Notes: a model not told the origin generated them from the sequence alone. DNA of 64,000 bases from Didymella arachidicola (GCA_016630955.3 CM049989.1:372001-436000); one strand, 5' to 3'. Numbered from the stretch's first letter, positions 9,550 to 22,131 are shown. Made by a program: numbers and translations.

Positions 9550-12500
9550 ATGCGCTCTCTAACCTCTTTGCTGAGTGCAAAGACGCTCCTTGTGTTGAGC
9601 GCATTCAGCCGAATTGGAGCTCTCGCGGAATCGAATATCAATGTTGCTCTCCAAGCTTCATTCAGCCCTGCACCTTATCTGGTAGAACTCCTGTAAGCTA
9701 GACACAACATCCGGTACCTCTAGTAAGCTAACCGGTGGTAGCGAAACCGCAGCAGAAGAGAACGCGACCGCATACTTTCCCCTCCTCGACCGAATAGCAG
9801 AAGGTTGGCTAGACGAGCTAGATACAGAGAAGCAGTTGTACGATAGGTTTGTCGAAATTCTGCAGAAGGATGGCCACATCACCGATCCCGAGACCCTCGC
9901 CTCTTTCAACCTTGCGCTTTCTGTCCGTTCGGCGGCGCCACGGATAGAAGCACACTACCAGTTCTACAAAACATCGGTGGAGCCTTCCCTGGAGTCAGAG
10001 CAAGGCAAGAATTGTCAGCTCTGGGTATCACTGAATGGCCAGCAGTATTGTACACCACACCTAGACGACGGCGAGCCAACAGGTAATATCAAGAACGAGC
10101 GCACGAACGAGCTACCTTTTGACCGCATAATGGGTAACAGCTCGGCGCTGCCAACGATTGTCTACGCCGATATCACTGCTCCGCGATTCCACAAGTTTCA
10201 TAAGACCGTGAGCAGGACAGCAAAGGAAGGGAAGACATCATACCGTGTCCGGCACAAACCCTCGCTCAAGGCACCCAAGACGCCACTGGTAGTCAATGGC
10301 TATGGCGTGGCGCTGCAACTGAAGAGGACCGACTACATTGTGATTGACGACCGACAAGCTCAGGCAGAGGATCAGAAGCCACTTGGTACTGAGCTGGATG
10401 AAGATGCTGCAGACCTGAAGCCTCTGGCTAAGGACGACGTACCTGACCTGGCTGAGAAGGCTGCTAGTTTCGTGCTACAGAGCGATCAGCCTATGGATAC
10501 ACTCTTGAAGCTAGTTCGCGACTTTCCCAAATACACCTCGACCATCGCAGCTACCAATGCAACCTCGGACTTCATCAAGGAGCATTACGACAATCGTGAA
10601 GTACTTCTGCCCACTGGTTACAACGTCATATGGGTCAACGGTGTCCAGATCCCTGCCAGAGATGTCAACCCGTATGCACTTCTGGCCCACCTCCGTCGGG
10701 AGAGGAGGTTGGTCAATGGCATCAGAAGCCAAGGGCTCTCTGCTCCGGACACTATTTCCCTGCTGTCACACTCTGCTATTGCGCAAGGTCGGCTCGGAGA
10801 CGAACCCCAGCGATATGACTTCAGAGACGAATCTGAAGGAGGCAAAGTTATTGTCTGGGTCAACAACATCGAGAAAGACTCCAGATATCAAAGCTGGCCG
10901 TCTGAACTCAGGGCATTGCTGCAAAGGACCTATCCTGGCCAGCTGCCTAATGTTCGCCGCGACATTCATAATGCAATCTTGCCCGTCGACTTCACTGACC
11001 CTGAGCACGTCTCAAACGTCATCGAGACCGTGATCAGTCTTGTCAGGCGCGGTATCCCCCTGCGATGGGGTCTTGTGCCGCAAACTCAGACCCCAAATGC
11101 TGTGGAACAAGCTAAGGTCGTGTATTACCTCCAACACACTTACGGGCTGTCTGCTGTTACCAAATATCTCCTGACTGCGCTGGAGGCAAAGAAGCTTGCA
11201 AGACCAGACAAGACTAGCTTCGAGACGGCTGTGAAGGCTGGAACGCTTCGAAAAGATCGCGAGGTACTTGAGCTCGAGGACATACTGGCCTCCAAAGCGT
11301 TCGGTGAGCGTGTGGACAAGGCTAGACATTACCTCGAACGTCTTGCGATCAACGGTCCCAATGCGCCAGCAATCGTGAACGGAGTACCTGTTGCTCAGAG
11401 CGAAAACTGGCTTTCCGAACTCAGCCAACGCATCAGCATGGACCTTCGTCAAATTCAGAAGGCAGTTTTCGAGGGTGAACTTAAAGACGACAGCTGGGTG
11501 CCCCAGCAGTTCCTGCTTCAAGCTGCTGCGAATCGTAATCCGCTCATCATCCCAGAAAACGAGAAGGAAATAACGCTTGTCAACATGGCTGAATTTGAGG
11601 AGAAGCATGGTGAGACCTTCCATGTTTATCCCCGTGTCCCGGCTGCAGACTCCGCTGGCAAAGGAAATTGGGCTCACATTACTGTCTTCGGTGATTTCGA
11701 CACTGAGTCTGGTCTAAGTTTGCTTAAATCTGTGGCGCAATACCGCCATACTAATCCCAACGTTGAGATGGTTATGGTGCAAGATGTGGTCGGAGAACAG
11801 TCTGGTGTTTACGAAGAGATTGTTGATGCCATTCTCGAGGGCGAGCGCGAGCTAGACAGCGAGCAGCTTCTGGAGCTGCTGGGTAAGCACACAAAGAGGG
11901 CTCCAGAGAATCCCAAGTATGCTCGTCTCCGGAAGTCCGCTGAGCCAATACTTGAGGATCTCGAGTTGAAGCCCGGTCAGCTCGCTGTGCTTGTCAATGG
12001 TCGCCTTGTTGGGCCCATTCCCGAAGACAAGGTCTTCTCTGCAGAGGACGTCGAGACCCTTGTATCGTACGAGACGAACAAGCGTATCGAGCCCCTGAGC
12101 AACGCCCTTGATGATCTCCAATTGACAGATAAGATTGCGACACCATTCGATGCTGCTAAGATTCAGTCTTTGGTCGCTCTTTCTACCGTTTCTGATGTTC
12201 CAGAGGGCATCTTCGAGACAGCGTCAACCACAAGGACAGGTACATTCAACAACTGGACCGCTAAACACACAGCTATCATCAAAGGAAAGAAGGAGAATGC
12301 CATCTTCCAAATTGTTGCATCGATTGACCCTGCGACCGAAGAAGCCCAAAAATGGATCCCGATCTTGAATACGTTGAGTGAGATGGAAGGATCTTATCTC
12401 GAGCTTTTCCTCAATCCGAAGCAGATGCTACAGGAGCTTCCTGTCAAGCGATTCTACAGGTACTTGCTTGGACCTAAGCCGCGTTTCAACGCGGACGGCT

Positions 12501-14098
12501 CGGTCGACAATTTCAAGGCACAATTCAAAGGCATCCCGAAGAAGGCACTCCTCAACTTGGGGATGGACGTCCCACCGTCGTGGCTAGTTGCACCTGAAGA
12601 GTCTATTCACGATCTCGACAACATCAAGCTGAGCACCTTGCCCGCGGGCGCCAACATCGATGCAACGTACGGACTTGAAAGCATCCTTATTGAGGGACAC
12701 TCTCGTGACACCACGAACGGCGGCCAGCCGCCCCGTGGCGCGGAAGTCGTACTGTCCACCGAGAAAGACCCGCATTTCGCCGACACCATCATCATGGCCA
12801 ACTTGGGTTACTTTCAATTCAAGGCAAATCCTGGATTCTACAGCATTCAGCTCAAGAAGGGCAAATCCCAAGAAATCTTCTCCCTCGACAGTGCTGGTGC
12901 AAAGGGGTGGGCTGTTCAGCCTAACGATGAGTCGAATGAGCTCGTGCTCATGAGCTTCCAGGGCGCGACAATATTCCCTCGGCTCTCTCGTAAGCCTGGA
13001 CAGGAAGAGGCTGATATTCTGGCTGACGACGAGTCTGTGATCTCTGAGCTCGCTACCAAGGGCACCGAGAAAGTTAACAAGCTACTCGGCAAGATTGGAC
13101 TCAACTTCAACAGCGAGAAAGTGTTCAAGAAGGGCGCTGAACTCCTCGCTAGTTCAAAGCCTGCAAAATCCCAGGCCGATATCAACATCTTCTCTGTTGC
13201 CTCGGGCCACCTCTACGAACGCATGCTGAACATCATGATGCTCTCCGTCATGAAGCACACCCAGCACACTGTCAAGTTCTGGTTCATTGAGCAGTTTCTT
13301 TCGCCTTCATTCAAGCACTTCTTGCCTTACATGGCTGCTGAGTACGGCTTTGAATATGAGCTCGTCACATACAAGTGGCCGCACTGGCTTCGCCAGCAAT
13401 CCGAGAAGCAACGCGAGATCTGGGGTTACAAGATCCTCTTCCTCGACGTCCTCTTCCCTCTTGATCTCGACAAGGTCATCTTTGTTGACGCAGACCAAAT
13501 CGTCCGTACCGACATGTACGAACTCGTCACTCATGACTTACAAGGTGCACCCTACGGTTTCACACCCATGGGCGATTCTCGCACAGAGATGGAAGGCTTC
13601 CGCTTCTGGAAGACAGGATACTGGGCGAACTTCCTGCGCGGCAAGCCCTACCACATCTCAGCCTTGTACGTTGTCGACCTAAACCGCTTCCGCAAGCTCG
13701 CTGCCGGCGACCGCCTGCGTCAGCAGTACCACAGTCTATCCGCCGACCCGAACAGTCTGAGCAACCTCGATCAGGATTTGCCGAACAACATGCAGTTCAA
13801 CTTGCCTATCCATTCGTTGCCGCAGGAGTGGCTGTGGTGCGAGACGTGGTGCGCGGATGAGGATCTGGCCACGGCGAAGACGATCGATCTGTGCAACAAC
13901 CCTCAGACGAAAGAGCCCAAGCTGGATCGTGCGAAGCGGCAGATCCCTGAATGGACAGTGTATGATGACGAGATCGCTGCACTGGCTAAGCGCATCAGGG
14001 GGGAGAGGGACCAGGCGGCGGTTGTCGACGTGCAAGCCGAAGAGCAGGTCCGCGAAAAGCAAGAGAAGGACAAAGAGAGGAAGAGAGATGAGTTGTGA
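9550..14098 (+). CDS. gpt1: UDP-glucose:glycoprotein glucosyltransferase (ER folding sensor)
   Basis: This 1,499-aa ER-lumen enzyme reglucosylates misfolded N-glycoproteins so that calnexin rebinds them. Exon 1 (9550-9692) encodes a signal peptide (SLLSAKTLLVLSAF) and NVALQASFSPAPYLVELL. A 49-bp intron (9693-9741) joins to ETAAEENATAYFPLLD, a conserved start of mature UGGT. The middle is the thioredoxin-like/beta region usual in the family. The C-terminal GT24 domain begins near DINIFSVASGHLYERM, with the metal-binding DAD in FVDADQIVRTD (about residue 1297) and QEWLWCETWC later. The protein ends in a Lys/Glu-rich stretch and RDEL, an ER-retrieval signal of the KDEL/HDEL type. Length matches the family. 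It is one long exon after the intron, on the plus strand. Confidence 0.96.
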
Positions 14099-14240
14099 TG
14101 TTCGATAAGCATCGTGGGCGTTTTTTAGACACTGCGTAGACACATGTACACTATCAAGACCAGTTTGCGACCCACAGGCTTTTACATCGTCATGTTCTGG
14201 CTTCTTGTCAAGCTTCTTGTCGAGCTTCTTGCCGAGCTTC

Positions 14241-15447
14241 TTACGATTCGGCTTCGATGTCTGAATTCAGCACGACCACGCCATACGGATCGCGATCGGC
14301 CTCACTGACCGCAATCTCAAAGCCGTCGTCCGCCAGCGCGTCCTTCAAGCTCTCCTCCGCCTTCTCTTCTTCCCTGACGGCCGCCCACTCCCCCGCAACC
14401 GTGTCCTCCAACTGCTCCCGCAGCACCTCGGCCAGGAATCCGCGCTCGCTATTGCTGTGAAACAGGCTGATAACGACCTGTCCCTTCTCGATGGCGGCAA
14501 GCGCCTCGTGATGGCTCATTTCGCCCGTAAACAGGAGATCCACATCGAGCCCGCCGAGCAGCGAGCCCCCCGACCCCGCGCAGATGCCCACGCTCTTGAT
14601 CGAGAGGTCCCCAATCTGGGTGCCCTGCGGGATCGCGATCGGGAAGCCCTTGGGGTTGTTCAGACCCCGCCCGATGCGGTCCAGTAGTGCGGGCAAGCGC
14701 TGTGCGTCTGCGAACTCGACGATGCGGCCCATGCCCGCGCCGGGGTGGGTCTTTATTTCCGGCGTCTGTGGCACAATGGGGCGGCGCGTGTGTGGGATGG
14801 AGCTTGTCTTGGGCAGTTCCTTGGAGAGGCGGAGGGTAGTCTGGCTGGGGTGGTGTTGCAGCTGGAAGGTCGGACGGTGGACGGAGAGGGTCGCCTCGCC
14901 GGTGGGCTGGACGAAGGGGTCGTGGTCGCCCTCCTTCTGGGGCGCGGGTGTGGCTGCGGCCGAGGGAGCGGCGTCGTAAGATGTCTTTGTCCCCGTCACG
15001 ATGTCGGCGAGCCAGTCGCCCAGGCCGCCTGGGGCCGAGTCGACGGCTGTGTGCGGGCTGTAGACGCTGATGCCATGGCTGGCGAGGCGGAGGAGGGTCT
15101 GCTGCTGCGAGTTTGCGAGGGTGAGCGACTTGAGGCCGCGGAAGATGACGGGGTGGTAGGCGACGACAATGGACGACTTGAGGGCGATGGCTTCGTCGGC
15201 GACGGCTTTGGTGAGGTCGATTGTGAGGAGCACCGTGTTGGCCTGTCGGCGGGCAGGAGCGAAGGGCGCCTCGAGCAGCAGGCCGGTGTTGTCCCACGAG
15301 TTGTCGGCGAGCGCCTTGGGGTAGCTGTGTTTGTTGGCGGTGAGTCGGCGCTCTTCTGGACAGACGCGTGAACAGCAGCACCTACAGCTTCTGCATGGCC
15401 CGCACCACCGCCCGCGAGAAGGGCGCGGAGCTGGTGTTTGCACTCAT
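14241..15447 (-). CDS. nif3: NIF3 / DUF34 family metal-binding protein
   Basis: A 381-aa member of the conserved NIF3 (DUF34) family, whose biochemical role is still uncertain; family members bind two metal ions. Exon 1 (15447-15386) starts at ATG in MSANTSSAPFSRAVVRAMQK. A 61-bp intron (15325-15385) joins it to LYPKALADNSWDNTGLLLE. Conserved blocks follow: VVAYHPVIFRGLKSLT (metal-binding His), ISVYSPHTAVDSAPGGL, VGICAGSGGSLL, LLFTGEMSHHEAL and LFHSNSERGFL. Together these supply the His/Asp/Glu ligands of the family. A central insertion rich in Pro, Thr and Gln separates the two halves, as in eukaryotic homologs. It is transcribed away from the BolA-like gene with 370 bp between the starts. 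Confidence 0.92.
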
Positions 15448-15817
15448 CGTGGCAGCAAAGGAGCGCCTCAGTGTCGAAAAGAACATTCACGTGTTGCCAA
15501 GTGCGAGAGCGAGACGAAGTAGCTGCAACAATGCTCAAGCTATTTCCTGCACTCCGTCGGCCAGCTGCATGCAATCAGCCAGACTGGACACCCATAAGAG
15601 GAATAGTCTCTTTTGGATTCTATACAAGCATACCTTGTGATCCCAATTGCTATATAACGGACCAGGCAATTGCTGTTTACGACTTTTGATCTACGACGTG
15701 CTCCCCGCAGACGCGAATTCACATCGCCTCGCTACGTCACCCCGCGCCCGCCCGAGCATCGTCCCTTATCAGATCCGAAGATAGCCCACCATCACATCAT
15801 CGGCGAAAAGCAACGCG
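15448..15817. promoter_or_regulatory. Shared divergent promoter, NIF3-like and BolA-like
   Basis: 370 bp between two opposite start codons, so both promoters must lie here or overlap the genes. I see no specific operator or repeat. Confidence 0.5.
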
Positions 15818-16319
15818 ATGGACCCGCGCCACAGACTCACAAAGTCACTGGACCAGCTCTTCGTCGACAAGGAAAACCCCACAGTCATGAGCGCCCGCAC
15901 AGACGACGAGGCCGCCCGGAACGCGGCCAGCTCGGGCGTTACTCCGGAAGCTATCAAGCAGAAGCTGGAGCAGAATCTTGAGGCGATACATGTTGAGATC
16001 GAGGACTTGAGTGGTATGTTGCTACGCTAGCCAATAACCTGCGTCTCCTGACTTCTTGCCTTGTTGCCTTGTACACTGCTGTTTGGCTGTGCGGGAGCAT
16101 TTGTAGACGACAAGCACAGGCTAACAATGTGTGATCTGTGCAGGGGGGTGTGGGCAGATGTTCGAAGCTATCATTGTCTCGCCGCAGTTCGCCAAGAAGA
16201 CTACACTGGCAAGACACCGGCTGGTGAACGCGGCGCTGAAGGAGGAGATTGCTGCCATACATGCCTGGACGCCAAAGTGCTACACGCCTGAGCAGTGGGA
16301 AGAGAAGAAGCCGCAATGA
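15818..16319 (+). CDS. BolA-like protein
   Basis: A 123-aa BolA family protein; these work with monothiol glutaredoxins in handling or sensing Fe-S clusters. Two exons (15818-16013, 16144-16319) are joined across a 130-bp intron (GTATGT..GCAG). The junction restores IEDLSGGCGQMFEAIIVSP, the core of the BolA fold, followed by the helix with RHRLVNAALKEEIAAIHAW. The conserved His in ARHRLVN and the GGCG cysteine are possible cluster ligands. The GGCG form resembles mitochondrial BolA3, while the YTPEQW tail resembles BolA2/Fra2, so the subclass is uncertain. A second in-frame ATG at 15887 (MSARTDDEA) could give a shorter form. Confidence 0.88.
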
Positions 16320-16452
16320 GTCACGAATGAGCAAGGTGGGGTTTACGAGGTCATGACCAGATCACGAATGGATGGCATAAGAAGGAGAGCCCGGTATGAA
16401 ACGAATGAGGCGAGCCTCTCATGTAAATGATTGGATACTTAAGGGCTAACAC

Positions 16453-16516
16453 AATGTCCGTATATGCCGGTCTATGTCGGTCTACGTCGCTATGTATCGG
16501 CATGTGTCGGTATAGG
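16453..16516. repeat. Small imperfect tandem repeat
   Basis: Repeated units of about 10-11 bp resembling TATGTCGGTC run through the short space between the convergent BolA-like and COG6 genes. No function is visible. Confidence 0.55.
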
Positions 16517-16530
16517 CACTACGAATGTAT

Positions 16531-18661
16531 CTAACTGAGCAATACACGTATCTCTCCGCTGGTTCGAGGGAACAAATCTCGGAGTCTAGGCTCCTCGTCT
16601 TCTTCATTCTCGTCGTAGAGCACGTCATCAGCTGCAACTATCTTCTCCTCCACGAGCTCAAAGTCCTCACAGAACTTGGTAGCCGCTGCCTCGGTAATGT
16701 CCTGCACCATCGATCGGTTGCGGAGCTGCTTCAAGTTCTCCGCCGCGTCGATGAGCGCAGAAGGCAGGAACTCATCGAGCTGCTGGCTCGTAGCTACAAG
16801 TGCCTCCTGCCCAAACGGCGGCAATAGCTTGATCTTCTTTAGGCTGTCTGGTGAATTTGTGATATCCCTTAGCGCCTCCTGGAGCGCAATGAGCCCGGAC
16901 TCATGGAGAAGGTACTGGTGCTGGTAGTCTACCAGCGCAGCGATGTGCTCGTCGGTCGTGTCACGCATGTCAGCTGTGCGTTCAGCTGCGAACTTGAATG
17001 CCGAAAGCGCCTCTTGCACTGCAAGGAGGCAGTTAATGGCGAAGATGGCGCCAGACGGCTGCTCCATGCCCTTTTGCAGGTTGACGCAGCCGCCAAGGAA
17101 GGGGTCGAGGGCTTCGGCGAGCACGGCTTCGAAGTCGTTGTTGGACTCGTCCACGGCCGCGACAGAGGTGTCGAAGCTCGTTGCTAGGACTTTGAGGGTT
17201 TGTAGGGCTTCTACTAGGAACTCGGGAGGCGAGAGATCGGCTGGCGCGACGGCGAGGTCACTCTGAACCGTGGCAACGTGGTCGCGCATGTTTGCGCGGA
17301 ATTGGCGCATGGCTGAGGCTTGAAGTGTGTCAAACACATCAAGTACATCTGACTCCGTGCCGAGAAGCTTGACGAAGGTGCTTCTGTAGAAGCCAATCAG
17401 GTTGGCAATTTTGTAGGCGAGCGTGGCATCCTCATGACTCTGGATGACCTGCTCAGTCTTCTGTCTCAGGAGGCGTGCCACGCCGGTTAGGTCACGGCTG
17501 ACGAGCTGGTCGAGAGCTTTCTTGCCGTCAAAAACTTCCTGGTCCTCGTCTCCCCTTAGCCAAGGCTCGCTTTCTAATCCAGCCTGGATAGAACGACTGA
17601 TCTCTTCGCCATCCGAGACGAAGAGGACTTCCAGAGCCTCTCGTTCGGAGACGGTCGCCGAATGCGCCCAAGCCAGCATATCACCAACATAGCGTAGTGG
17701 GTCGTGAGCGTAGAACTCAATAGGCTTGGTAGCGATGTGCGAGGCGTCGGAGTTGGATCCAGTCAAAGCTGTATGGAAGGAATCGGACAATATGGACTCG
17801 CGGGCCTCAGCGAAAGAGTCGAGGCAGCTCTGAAACAAGGCCGGTCGTTCAGCGAGGACTCGCAGAGATCGCCGGACAGATGCGCTGATCTGAGGATTCT
17901 CCAGGTCCAAGGTCTTGAACTCATGTTGGATCCAGCGATACAGCTTTTGGAAGGCTCCATTAAGCTGTTTTGAACTCTGTTCCAGAATCTCGAGGCCGAG
18001 ACGCTGGTCCTCAGTGCCCAAGAGTACCTGGCAGTCATGGTGAATCTTCTTCACCCTTGTCAAGATTTGAAAGAATTCCTCGTTGACAGGCTCCGCCGTG
18101 GACGTGAGCACGGTAGCCTGCTCTTCGGTAATCCGGAAATGCGAGCTGAAAGCACTCAGTAGCTGATGTTTGGTCTCGATATGTCTCTTCTGGCTGATGA
18201 GGCTCGTGGCTTCCTCTAGTACAGGACCTGTCTCACGGGTTGCAGTCGTGATGTGCGCCCGCATATCAGCACAGGAATTGTTCAGACTCTTGATAGCCGC
18301 ACCAATGCGTCTCAGTTGCTACACTCGCTCAGTTCAAGACTACAGAAGATCGCAGGACGAAACAGACCTCAGCGACTTGTCCAAAGTCCTTGACGATCTC
18401 GCCATTGCATTCAATAACTTCCTTTTGAACATCAAGTCGAATCTGACGTCTTGTTTCTGCTGTATTCTGGATGTTGCGCTCGTCCAAAGTCTCGAGCGCG
18501 CCCCGAATCTCCAGGTCGGCGTACGAAGCAGATAGAACGCTGGTTATCCGACTGGACAGGGCATTGGCTCCACGTGACCCTGTTCCGGTCTGTGGAGACG
18601 CTGGAGACAAGCCATTCTGTGATGCAGGGGTGCCACGCTCTTGGAAATAACTTGTCGACAT
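16531..18661 (-). CDS. cog6: Conserved oligomeric Golgi complex subunit 6
   Basis: COG6 belongs to lobe B of the COG tether, which captures retrograde vesicles at the Golgi. Two exons (18661-18368 and 18318-16531) encode 693 aa. The 49-bp intron has a GT donor (GTCTGT, not the best consensus) and a GTAG acceptor. Joining gives DFGQVAEQLRRIGAAIKS, the conserved N-terminal helical region. Further landmarks are RETGPVLEEATSLI, HDPLRYVGDMLAWAHSA and KIHHDCQVLL. The protein is helical throughout with no membrane segment. Length fits fungal COG6. The start at 18661 (MSTSYFQERG) is the first ATG of the frame. It is divergent from ATG9, another trafficking gene, with 369 bp between starts. Confidence 0.94.
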
Positions 18662-19030
18662 GGCTGGTGGTTTGTCGGACGGACAGCACAAGTGTACTCT
18701 TTGGGCAAACTAAGCGGAGGGAAGGTGCAGCCGAGCGCGCCTTATCGATATCGGCGGCGCCTTCCTTCGGCAGCTCCACAGCTATCGCCGCGTCACGAGC
18801 ATCATCCAACACCCCAGAGAGCACGCGCATGACAGCTCCTGCCGCCATTCCTACGTTTCGTCACGCCGGCATGCTCGCAGACTGAGACCGGGCGACGTTC
18901 ATGGGGCTGGACCTGACTCTAAGGGCAACCTACGACCAGCCCTCTGACCGCAATATTCCCTAAGACGCCCCAACTCGGCCACACGCCCCGCCCACTGCCC
19001 GCTGCCTGCGCGTAGCGTAGGCGGTTCAGC
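18662..19030. promoter_or_regulatory. Shared divergent promoter, COG6 and ATG9
   Basis: 369 bp between opposite start codons. It is GC-rich and I recognise no defined site. Confidence 0.5.
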
Positions 19031-21769
19031 ATGATGGCCTCAAACCTCCTCTCCCGGCTCCTGCCCTCAGCGACTGATGAGCCCTTCGAGAACGACCCCC
19101 TCAACCCACAGCCACGCCGAAGCTCCACCTCGACCGATGGACAGCGTGACATGGACATCGACGAAGAGAACTTTGGAGCCTACTTTGAGCCCCAAGACTT
19201 GGAACATCTGCTTGAAGAAGCCTCAGGCAGCCAGATGACAGTCGACAGCCGTGCTGTGTCTCCCGAAGCTCTGCGGAAGCTGAATGCGCCGCCAGGCATC
19301 AACACAGCGAACAGGGTTGCTGGCCGCAAGCAGTCCACTGCGACGCGGTCTGCGCTGGTCGGAAACGACGACGACGACGATGTGCCGCAGTCACTCCTAC
19401 TCGAAGGGGGCCCACCCTCGCCCGAAGCGACAAGAGGCCTTCCACCGCCTGTGCCCGGGCCTTCAACACGGCAGACGCGTGCGCAGTGGGACACTACACG
19501 ACGACAGCAGCGCCTGCACGACGACATGGCTGGGACCCCAGCGAATACCTGGGGAAGGACTGGGCTGTTCAATGTCAATCCCAAGGAGAAAGCACTGTGG
19601 CTCTGGGTCAATCAGACAGATCTGGACGCATACATGAAAGATGTCTACGAGTACTACCGCGGTCACGGCATCTACTCGATGTTGCTGAAGCGACTTCTGA
19701 CACTGCTTCAGACTGCCTTCGTGGTGGGCTTCATGACATTTCTTGGCTGGTGCATCGACTATGCCAAACTGCCTACCAGCCACAAGATGAGCGAAGTGCT
19801 CGTACCCAAATGCACAGCGAGAATCCACGGCTTCTGGATATTTGCCATCTGGGTCTTCTCCAGCTACTGGATGTACTGTTTCTATACCATGGTGACGGAC
19901 GTTCCAAGACTGCGAGCGATGCATGATTTCTATCATCATCTCCTCGACATTCCCGATCGCGACATCCAAAGCGTCGAGTGGCAGCAAGTTGTCAGTCGTA
20001 TCATGGCATTGCGCGATCTAAACTTGACCACTGCGTCGAACCTGTCTCCCGAAACTCGGAAGCTACTTGACTCAAAAAGCCGGCAGCGTCTGGATGCTAT
20101 CGATATAGCCAGCCGACTGATGCGACGCGAGAACTACCTCATCGCTCTCTTTAACAAAGAAGTTCTCGATGTGACAGTACCCATTCCTTTCCTAGGGAAC
20201 AGATATATTTTCTCAGAGACAACAAGATGGCATGTGGAGCTTGCAATCTTGGACTTTGTGTTCAGTGGGAAGAACGGCCAGTTCAATCCCGAGTTCCTCA
20301 AAGAACGTAATCGCAGAGAACTTGTCAAAAGACTGCGTACTCGGCTGATGGGTGTGGGTTTGATTAGCGTCATATGCGCGCCCTTTGCAGTTGTATTCGT
20401 GCTGGCATCGTACTTGTTCAAGTACTTTGCGGTAAGTATGCTAATCCTAGCCATGCCGTACATCTACTGACAGCCACAGGAATACCATAAAGATCCCGGC
20501 CAGCTGAGCAACCGCGACTTCACCCATTTCGCTCAATGGAAATTCCGCGAATTCAACGAGCTGCCCCATCTTTTCGAGCGTCGCACTAAGATGGCTCAGC
20601 CGTATGCCAACCTGTACCTTGCACAATTCCCAAAAGACAAGACAGAGCAAATTTCCTCGTTCGTAGCGTTTATCACAGGCGCATTCGCCTTCGTCTTAGT
20701 GGTACTTACACTCCTGGATTCTGAGCAATTCCTCGCTTTTGAGGTCACGCCTGGAAAGACAGCAATCTTCTGGATCGGTGTTATGACAGCCATATACCGC
20801 TCCGCTAGGGGCAGCAGCCTTCAGGAAGATCAGATTTCCGACCCTGCATTCTACCTCGGCCATGTCATCTACCACACACGCTACGAGCCTGAATCCTGGA
20901 CTGACCGTCTGCATACCGACGAAGTGCGCGCCGAATTCGCAAAACTCTACCAACCCAAGATCCTAATCTTCGCCGAGGAAATCCTCAGTATGGTCATCAC
21001 GCCCTTCCTCCTCATCTTCCGCCTCCCAAATTGCAGCGAGCGCATCGTCGACTTCTTCCGTGAATTCTCCATCGTCGTCGACGGCCTGGGCGTTACGTGC
21101 TCGTACTCCATGTTCCCCTTCAACAAAGGCACGCAGAACCGCACAAACAACATCTCCGCCCAGCCCGGCGCGCGGCCTAACGACCCCGACCCCGATCCAA
21201 GAGAAGACTACTTCATGACCAAAGACAACAAGATGATGACCTCCTATCTCGGGTTCATGGACACCTACGGCAACCCGGCCAGTGGCAGAGGGTTCAACAC
21301 GCGCCTCCAAAGCCGCGGGAGCACTTTCCACCCGCCCCCGCAATTCCCCAACGCCTTCGGCTCCATGAGCCAGACGGCGCACATGGGCGACGCCCACGGC
21401 ACCAGCAGAGGGCCTACGGGCCGCACGCCCGTCCGCCGCCGCGAGAGGTTGAACAGGCAAGACGAGCCCATGGCTAGCATGCTGCTCGATCCGATACACC
21501 AGCCGTCCGCGTCGGGCGTCAGGAGCTCACCCCGCGGTACGAGTCAGGGCAGGTATGCGGCGAGACTACACAATATCGGTGCGAATCCGTCGGGAGCGCG
21601 GATTGACGAGGAGAGCACAATCGGGGATAGTTGGCGGACGAGCAGGCTAGCGCAAGACGATGATGAGGAAGATGAGGCGCCTGGGGCAGGGAGAGGCGGC
21701 GTGTTGCAGTTGTTGCAGCAGTTTAGCAAGGCACAAGCTGAGGGGCGAGGGGCTGGTGTGGGAGTATGA
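19031..21769 (+). CDS. atg9: Autophagy-related protein 9
   Basis: ATG9 is the multispanning lipid scramblase carried on Golgi-derived vesicles that seeds autophagosome membranes. Two exons (19031-20431, 20480-21769) with a 48-bp intron give 896 aa. A disordered N-terminus of about 165 residues precedes the core, which starts near GLFNVNPKEKALWLW. Core landmarks include IPDRDIQSVEWQQVV, RRENYLIALFNKEVLD, and after the intron DFTHFAQWKFREFNELPH. Hydrophobic spans lie near FVVGFMTFLGWCI, GFWIFAIWVFSSYWMY, LISVICAPFAVVFVLA and FVAFITGAFAFVLVVL. VTCSYSMFPF closes the core, and a Gly/Arg/Ser-rich tail of about 190 residues follows. ATG occurs twice in a row at the start (MM). Confidence 0.96.
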
Positions 21770-22131
21770 CCATCTGTTGGCGTTCGACACGGATATGAAG
21801 AGCCATTTGGTGCATACAGGAGTTTGGTTTGACACCTGGGCTGAAATAGCCCATCGGTAACGCAATGCAATGCTTTTGTTAAGATTTGAGCATCTTGCAC
21901 ATCGGGAAGAAGACTACAACTGATGCATCCTGCGCGTAAGTAGACTCGGATCACATCACCGCAGTAAAGTCGTTGTTGTATCATTGTCATTGTCAGGCTG
22001 GGCGGTCATTCTACAGACCCACTCCTCCGACCGTGATCGATGACTGAGGAAAGCAAACCACGCCATGACCGGTATCCCGTTTGAATAACCCAAAGCGCAT
22101 GTTCATCATCTCTTCACTCGCAACAAAACAC
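21770..22131. other. Convergent intergenic space, ATG9 and uL16
   Basis: 362 bp holding the 3' ends of two converging genes. Nothing else is seen. Confidence 0.55.

Noticed and set aside
11012..11677. 221-codon frame antisense to UGGT
   Set aside because: Shadow of a long coding exon, with no recognisable protein.
14449..15381. 310-codon frame antisense/alternate to NIF3
   Set aside because: Pro/Arg/His-rich translation typical of an out-of-frame reading of GC-rich coding DNA.
16555..16580. GGTTCGAG sequence resembling a tRNA B box
   Set aside because: It lies in COG6 coding sequence, lacks a matching A box, and does not fold as a tRNA.
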